Positions 58,482-64,000 of a stretch of 64,000 nt of DNA are shown one piece after another. The stretch's first letter is position 1, and each line of letters opens with the position of its first letter. The notes under the pieces were generated by a model. That model worked only from the letters and a program-made list of their open reading frames with translations, did no database searches and was not told the origin of the DNA. The DNA comes from Marasmius tenuissimus (taxonomy: Eukaryota > Basidiomycota > Agaricomycetes > Agaricales > Marasmiaceae), in NCBI GenBank assembly GCA_029532415.1, contig JAQOTA010000054.1:3596001-3660000 (forward strand). Reading direction: 5' to 3'. The position numbers were made by a program, and so were the translations under genes.

Positions 58482-59958
58482 AGTAGTCGTCCGAAGCAGA
58501 GAGACAAGGGACAAGGGAATGATGGGGCAATGTGACACGTCTCCCTGGCAGTGGCCCGCTTTTTATCACACCTCTAGCTCCCCCCCCCCCCTTTACGTCC
58601 AAGCGGCAAGATGCGAGATATCGACGGGGTTTGAACGTATCAAAAAAACCCACAATAAGGTTCTTCCGGGCTTCCTTGTTCTCCGGGCGTAATTCGAACC
58701 GAGCTATCATATATCATCACTAGTAAACACAAATTTCTGACCGCGAACGAGGACAAGCGGTAAGAAGCAAATTTGGCTGACCTTGACCTCCAGAACATGT
58801 TCCAAAGCCTTCCGAGGATGAGTGGCTGGTTGGTTCAGCCACCAGCGTGGGAACTTGAGCACGTCTGCACCAGCAGTTTTTTCGACGGCCAAGCATTCCT
58901 CTCGTCCCCAAACTTTATCGAGTCGACTTGTTGGTAGGACTCTGAAAGCAAAGGTGTAATGACGATGTGAGGGGGTGTAATGCAGGAAAGCATCAACGTG
59001 AGGAAGAACGCCACCGTCGTCCGACTTGCGATATATTGCAGCAGTCTTGGCTTCGAGTGCAGTGGCACGGAGCGTCGTGGCGGAAGCTGATCGTTCGTTG
59101 GGAGCCTTGACTAGTGAGCCGTTCGATGCATATGCCCGATTCGGTGATATCCCCCAGGGGCCGGCCGCCCCATAAACTTGGGTTTTCAGTTGAAGGACTC
59201 GGAGTCTCGTTCGGCGGGTTCATATGAAAGTTCCTGGTGCCGGCGGTGGGACTCACGCACGATTTTTTTTTTTTTTGTCTTCAGTAACCGCAGGGGTGCT
59301 TCTTACTACTATGCGGGTGCCCTAAATATGTAACCGCATCGTAATGTGTATACATGTAGTGAACAAATCGAGTTGAACCCGTGATCAGACTCAAAAGGGG
59401 GGTTGCCATTTGGATTCCGGTGCGCAGTGTTATTTTTATCTTGTGGGGAAGGGGAAGGGAGGGGGGGGGGGACTGTATCTGATTCCGGTAGTAGCATGTC
59501 TGCGGAGATTCCTAGTGTTGAAAGTACCAGTCCCTCAAAGTCATTGGGAACCTAGGTCGTCACCGATAACCGAGAAACGTTCGGAGAATGATACTTACTA
59601 TCTGGCAGTAGTAGGTTTTGCACCGATGACCATCCATCATGCATCAGGGCCGAACATTGTAAAAAGACTGTGATCGTAGACCTAGTGGACATTGATATCG
59701 AAAATGTGCCGGATGACTCACTCGGAGGACACTGGAATTCGGGAATACAGTCGTGGGGTGAGCCTCCTAGTAGAAAGAACGTTGCGATTCTGCAGCGTTT
59801 ACATTTATTGTTGCAAGTTCTATCATACGATTTCTCAATGTCGACAAGGTGGGCCGCGGCAATCGTTCTTGACAGTCAATAATGCTGTGGAATGTTTGTT
59901 GACCTTCGACTTCAAATGAGCCTCCGGTACATGGGAGCGCCAGACTGCTCTCCGTCAA
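58482..59958. other. Intergenic, about 1.5 kb
   Basis: No gene recognised. It holds the second copy of the dispersed repeat, a T-run near 59265 and a G-run near 59462. Confidence 0.4.
58832..58859 (+). repeat. Dispersed 28-bp repeat, copy 2
   Basis: Identical core GGTTCAGCCACCAGCGTGGG with AACTTGAG, preceded by AGTGGCTGGTT. Similarity to copy 3 extends patchily toward 58690, where the complement of GGTTCGAATTACG occurs. Confidence 0.75.
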
Positions 59959-60066
59959 GGCGCTATAGCCAAGTGGTTACGGCGACAGATTAGAATCTGG
60001 TTGAATTCGTTGATGTGGTCTATCTGTTCCTCTTTGAGGGCGCAGGTTCGAATCCTGCTGGCGTCG
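59959..60066 (+). tRNA. tRNA-Ser(AGA) with intron, copy 2
   Basis: Same cloverleaf as copy 1: GGCGCTA acceptor, GCCAAGTGGTTACGGC D arm, anticodon AGA, long variable arm, T arm GCAGG-TTCGAAT-CCTGC. The intron is about 26 nt with its own sequence. Confidence 0.9.
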
Positions 60067-60697
60067 TTTTGAGCATGGGCACGTCACAAGTGTTTTGTTT
60101 TTCTTTGTTTCCTCAGTGGTAAGTACAGCTTCGAGTAATACTTAGATGCAATGCCAGTGTAGATTAGTAGATTTAAACCTTCTAGCATTACAGCGGGGGG
60201 TCTCTTATGAGTCAATGGCTACAGACCGATCGCGAAGGCTTTGTGGGATCGTCATCGGCGTTTCGAACGACTCCCGCATGGACGCGTCGCGTGATCGTGT
60301 TTCAGGGTTTTTTATATAGGGGGGCGCTAAATCGGTGCTGACGTCAAGTTCCGATTTTTCTTCCCGGCTGTTTTTGACTTTCTTGCGTCTTCGTTTCCTT
60401 CCATCCATCTCTTTGCACGATTCCTACGATATTTACGACTCTACGACCCTACGACTCGCCCAATTGTATCGATACGCAACGAAAACAAACAACACTGTAC
60501 AGTCATCGCTCAGTCCCAGGTATGTGGCATCCGCTCCAGGGGTGGCAGGATTTACACGAGCTTTTGCTTAACAACCATTCATTTCTTTACCAGCCTCCAT
60601 ATTTTTCGTGGCTTGTGGCATTCCCAACACAATAAATCACCTATATAACCTACACGCCTTTCGACTTTTCTACACCACCACCACCACCACCAAAAAG
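60067..60697. promoter_or_regulatory. Upstream region of the basic low-complexity protein gene
   Basis: CT-rich stretches and a CACC repeat directly before the ATG. A purine-poor leader is typical of a fungal promoter and 5' UTR; no specific site recognised. Confidence 0.3.
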
Positions 60698-61783
60698 ATG
60701 CCCGCCGACCGCACCTCCACCCACTCCCAAAACATCGCCAACCCGCTCTCCTCTCGTGCCTGCCATCGTAAACAACGTATCGCTCAGATGGAGAGCGAGC
60801 AGCAGGTAGAGGATAATCACGCTATTCGGGTTATCATGAACGCCAAGGTCGATTTGGCTGTTGGAACTGGGTTGGGGTGGGATTTGGATGGGTTGAGTTG
60901 GTCGAGCGAGAAGGAGAAGGTTAGGAAGAGGAGTCTGAGTTTGGTGGATGTGACGAATGGAGAGACGATTCGGGTTTCTAAAGTGGGAGGGAAGGAGGAG
61001 AAGATGAGGTTGCCGTTGCCTCTTCCGCTGCCGTTGCCTGTGCACAACACGGACGCTATCACGCCTCCGCTCGATGCGGTCACGCCTGCGATTCATGCGA
61101 GATCGTCGACTGACGCTGGTACTGTTCGTCTGCCGGACGCGCTGCAAAAGCGGTTACAGGCACAGGTGGAGAAAAGCGTCAAGAGGAGTCCAGTCAAGGC
61201 GGTGTTTGCGACTCTTGATAGGGAAGGTCTTCCACCTCGTCCTAGGTATGAAGGCGGGATGGAGCTGGCTAGAATTGGGAGCAAGCGCGTAGAAGTGGAA
61301 GTGGTAGAGGAAAAGGAAGAGGAGGAGGAAGAGGAGGAGACGCCAAGGATGTTCAGACGACCAGCACCTTCTCCACCGCCTACGAAGAAAACGTTGTTCC
61401 CTACCACCGAAGACCTCGACGTCGACGCCGAAGCAACGATCCGACTCCCCGATGCGAAACGAAAGCGTCCTTCCCGTCCTTCCGCTCCAGCTGCATTCGC
61501 CTCCGTTGTCCCAGGCCCCGTCAGTGTCGGCGCTGCTCGGATGAGGCGTACCTCCACATCCATCACGACTCAGCCGGTAGCCCCACCAGCACCCTTGATG
61601 GCCCGTCGTGGTCGTGCACAGACCCTCGCTGGCGGAATCCTCGCTGGGTCCAAACCACCTACGTCCTTGGCTGCTGCTATGGCACGAGCGGCCGAGGGGA
61701 GTGCCATCCAGAGAAAGCCGACCCCTGGTGTTGGCGCTGTTATGGGTTTGGCTGGTGTTGCGGGGAAGAGAAAGAGGGAGTAG
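60698..61783 (+). CDS. Hypothetical basic low-complexity protein
   Basis: A single open frame of 361 codons from MPADRTSTHSQN; an upstream in-frame ATG at 60608 would add a poor 30-residue leader. Codon use is even and the frame is uninterrupted, which supports a real gene without introns. The protein is rich in Ala, Pro, Arg and Lys, with an LPLPLPLPLP run, an acidic run of Glu (about residues 200-215), the repeated phrase V/IRLPDA (TVRLPDALQKR and TIRLPDAKRKR), and a C-terminal KRKRE that could be a nuclear signal. No domain is recognised. Probably disordered and possibly nuclear. Confidence 0.65.
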   Translation: MPADRTSTHSQNIANPLSSRACHRKQRIAQMESEQQVEDNHAIRVIMNAKVDLAVGTGLGWDLDGLSWSSEKEKVRKRSLSLVDVTNGETIRVSKVGGKEEKMRLPLPLPLPLPVHNTDAITPPLDAVTPAIHARSSTDAGTVRLPDALQKRLQAQVEKSVKRSPVKAVFATLDREGLPPRPRYEGGMELARIGSKRVEVEVVEEKEEEEEEEETPRMFRRPAPSPPPTKKTLFPTTEDLDVDAEATIRLPDAKRKRPSRPSAPAAFASVVPGPVSVGAARMRRTSTSITTQPVAPPAPLMARRGRAQTLAGGILAGSKPPTSLAAAMARAAEGSAIQRKPTPGVGAVMGLAGVAGKRKRE

Positions 61784-62059
61784 AACCTCAATGACTTGTA
61801 ATGACCAGCCTACGACCGACATACATTGTATCACTATCCACATCTCTGTTTCTTGAAACTCGTTTTGTCATTTTTTTGCCTACCTACCTAATTATTCATG
61901 TTGTATCTTACCTAGACCCGTCTCGAGACTCGTATAGACAAATAGACTCGGGCTGCACCACGTACGAAAACGAGACTGAACGAATATCATCGCATACATC
62001 TCTGCCCAAAGCAAATCTTTTGTTGCTCATGAAACAAAAACAGATTTCATCGGTCCAAT

Positions 62060-62160
62060 CGACGCCAGCAGGATTCGAACCTGCGCCCTCAAAGAGGAAC
62101 AGATAGTCATGTTCGCGAATCGATTCTAATCTGTCGCCGTAACCACTTGGCTATAGCGCC
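62060..62160 (-). tRNA. tRNA-Ser(AGA) with intron, copy 3
   Basis: Mature sequence as copy 2; intron only about 19 nt. It is inverted relative to copy 2, with the hypothetical gene 60698-61783 between them. Confidence 0.9.
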
Positions 62161-63611
62161 TTAAAAAGTGGAGGATCCAGCACTAACATGTACCCGGGTC
62201 CCAGGCTCATTCAAGCCCGTTTCAGGTTGGAGATTATGCAAACCGAGGACGCTAGCATAACGGCTATTCACCGCCAGGACTCGGAAATTCGGAGTGCCGC
62301 GACCTAAACTCTTTCCGAGAAATCCCATGCATGTTGTCTCGAAGAGATAGAGTTTTGCCGGGGCTGAGACACAAATAGATCAAGTTCCCACGCTGGTGGC
62401 TGAACCAACCACCCCCCGTCAGCCACTCGACTTGGAACCACTTGTTCGGCCGCCGTTCGTGCTCAGGAAAATCTTGTTCATTGTTTAGTCGTCCGGCAGC
62501 AACTTGAATCATGGGCTTGTGAATTGTAGACGAAGCCCCTGTTGGGTACCTCCCATTCGGAACGTTGGACCGGGTTCGAATTACGACTAGGCCTTCGGAA
62601 GTTGGAATATGTCGAGGGCTCAACGTCAACCTGTATTTGTGAAATGAATCAGATGCCGGTAAGTAGTTCCAATCGAGTTTTGAACGAAGGGGGTGATAAT
62701 CATGACTTGGCACCATTCCCTCTAGTCCTTGCCCTCGCTCTTGAGTCCTTTTTGTTTGTGCCCCCAGCCAAGTCTTTTGCTCTCCTCATATAGTGAGATG
62801 ACACTCGGCCGTAAGTCCATGCTGACTATGGTTTATTTTTCCCAACTTACTTCATCGTAAGTATCTTTTATCACAATCTCATCCGGACTCGACCCGATAC
62901 AAGTTTAGTCCAACGACCCTGGAGGCCCCCCTCCGCCCAAGCAGTTGACCCAGACCGTCAACTTCCAACTTTGCTTTCCTCCTCCGTAACAGCAATAATC
63001 CTACGAGTCAGACTGTCTCGGTTATAGTTTAGCCTGGATGTGCGTATTTCACCGGCACTCGCGTTGAACGCTTTTTTTTTTTTTTTTTGAATGCAGATTC
63101 TATGGACTACATCGACAAACCCATGGAGTCGTTAACTTCTAAGGAGGAGGAGGTGGAAGAATAGATGCTCTTATGGTCACTCGCTGAGCGAGCTTTTTCA
63201 AAGTTACGTGGCGACTGACGTTTAAATTGAAATTGTGACCTTGAATGTAGAACCCAGTACTATCGGGGTAAGTTGGCTCGATGATAGAACAAAGCTTATT
63301 GATATCGTTCGGCGTTTCTGTTCGCTTGATCAGGTGGGTGAGCTACGGCATGGCACGATCACGGACGCGACCTCCTGGGTAGGGTCTTGAAAGGCTTTTT
63401 GCTTCAAGACCGTAGGAGGTTGTAGACCGAGTGTGTGGGATAGCAGCAGCTCTGATACCTCTTCCTGCTCTCACTGAGCGCATTGTGAAGACAAAGAAAC
63501 AGGAAGTGCATTATTGATCGCAAAGGTTCATGTTTTACAGTAAGCACGCATACCCTACAGCGATACCAAGAGACCCGATGCGTGCTTTCGACGGATGAAG
63601 CTGGAGCCTGC
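62161..63611. other. Intergenic, about 1.45 kb
   Basis: No gene recognised. It contains the third copy of the dispersed repeat (62380-62406), GGTTCGAATTACG at about 62572, and a T-run near 63071. Confidence 0.4.
62380..62406 (-). repeat. Dispersed 28-bp repeat, copy 3
   Basis: Complement of the core found at 57552 and 58832 (CCCACGCTGGTGGCTGAACC). The surroundings resemble those of copy 2 in inverted orientation. Confidence 0.7.
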
Positions 63612-64000
63612 TCAGACCCTGTAGGAAGATGGGAGGACACCGGCAAGCTCTGAAGTACCAACCCTGAGCCGAAAGCTTTTCCAGACGTCTCGGACAGAGA
63701 TATGATCCCATACAGGGTCCGGCGGGGAGTCGCCGCGAAAGGATAATGCAACTCTCTTGTGCCCCAAGCTCAGACCCGTCAACGTCCCTTTAGGAGGCGG
63801 TGGTTTTGGAGGCCGAATGAATGCACTGCTGCTAGCGCCAGCGCTTTGCGGGGTTGTCACCCCAAAGTTCCGTGGAGCATGCGTGCTACTACTGGTGCCG
63901 TTTTGAGAACCCCTTATCGGCGATGGGTGTCCAAGTGAGGGGCCAAGAATCGGAGGAGGAAGTGAAGCGCGGGCTCGCTTGCGCGTCAGTGTGTGCGGCC
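63612..64000 (-). CDS. C-terminal fragment of an unknown protein sharing the end motif of the kinase fusion
   Basis: The minus-strand frame enters from the right edge (LTRKRARASLPPPILGPSLG) and runs open to a stop at 63612. Near its end it reads DPVWDHISVRDVWKSFRLRV followed by GTSELAGV. The kinase-zinc fusion at 52448-55590 ends with DPIWDDISVQDAWKGFRLRV and GTSELTGV. The two genes therefore share a C-terminal motif of about 30 residues. The rest of the fragment is Pro/Ser-rich. Its N-terminal part lies outside the window, so whether it is also a kinase is open. Confidence 0.6.
   Translation of the reverse strand, partial: PHTLTRKRARASLPPPILGPSLGHPSPIRGSQNGTSSSTHAPRNFGVTTPQSAGASSSAFIRPPKPPPPKGTLTGLSLGHKRVALSFRGDSPPDPVWDHISVRDVWKSFRLRVGTSELAGVLPSSYRV

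Noticed and set aside
61154..61843. 229-codon minus-strand frame
   Set aside because: Antisense shadow of the basic low-complexity protein, whose frame has the better start and context.
58690..62600. Dispersed repeat as a tRNA-derived SINE
   Set aside because: The B-box-like GGTTCGAATTACG is about 170-200 bases from the conserved core, with no A box at tRNA distance and no A-rich tail. Kept only as a dispersed repeat.
1..64000. CRISPR arrays, operons or bacterial ribosome sites
   Set aside because: Spliceosomal introns and tRNA introns throughout show a fungal nuclear genome; no spaced direct-repeat array was seen.

Overview
The window is nuclear DNA of a filamentous basidiomycete, most likely an agaricomycete. 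The genes carry many short GT-AG introns of about 40-60 nt, and the tRNA genes have introns directly 3' of the anticodon. The gene families also fit: a FunK1-type kinase, NACHT NLR-like receptors with the tail seen in mushroom-forming fungi, a DUF6534 membrane protein, a TKL kinase fused to a Zn2Cys6-like domain, and KNH-like small secreted proteins. There are no bacterial, viral or CRISPR features.

Left part (0-11 kb): the end of a FunK1-like kinase, a type I membrane protein with a mannose-6-phosphate-receptor (MRH) fold, tRNA-Arg(CCT), a complete pectinesterase and tRNA-Ser(AGA). Next come a long-inverted-repeat element (4817-5655), a decayed copy of the pectinesterase 3' half split by a TA-flanked Tc1/mariner-type element (7468-9213), and a foldback MITE with a perfect 9-bp target duplication (9885-10496).

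NLR and transposon island (11-26.4 kb): two NACHT receptor genes in the same orientation (11129-15019 and 23888-26442) flank about 9 kb of nested inverted-repeat elements. These include an 8-bp-TSD element inserted in a TA-flanked element (17643-19093 within 17199-19115) and a 2.4-kb decayed element (21385-23778) that ends 110 bp before the second receptor. A third, related receptor lies on the minus strand at 43371-45918 and has an apparent 1-nt frameshift. The three share an unusual Cys-rich C-terminal tail.

Housekeeping middle (28-43 kb): a septation-initiation-network kinase of the Cdc7/SepH/Cdc15 type with a helical-repeat C-terminal half, a Zn2Cys6/Fungal_trans transcription factor, a probable RRM-like protein and a Baeyer-Villiger-type flavin monooxygenase.

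Right part (46-64 kb): an unresolved 3.3-kb interval, a DUF6534 multi-pass membrane protein, and the TKL kinase with a degenerate Zn2Cys6 domain. These are followed by a tandem pair of small secreted proteins, two further tRNA-Ser(AGA) copies around a basic low-complexity protein, and, at the right edge, a gene fragment that shares the C-terminal motif of the kinase fusion.

Exon borders were assigned by eye from GT/AG signals, reading frame and family resemblance. They are approximate unless exact positions are given.
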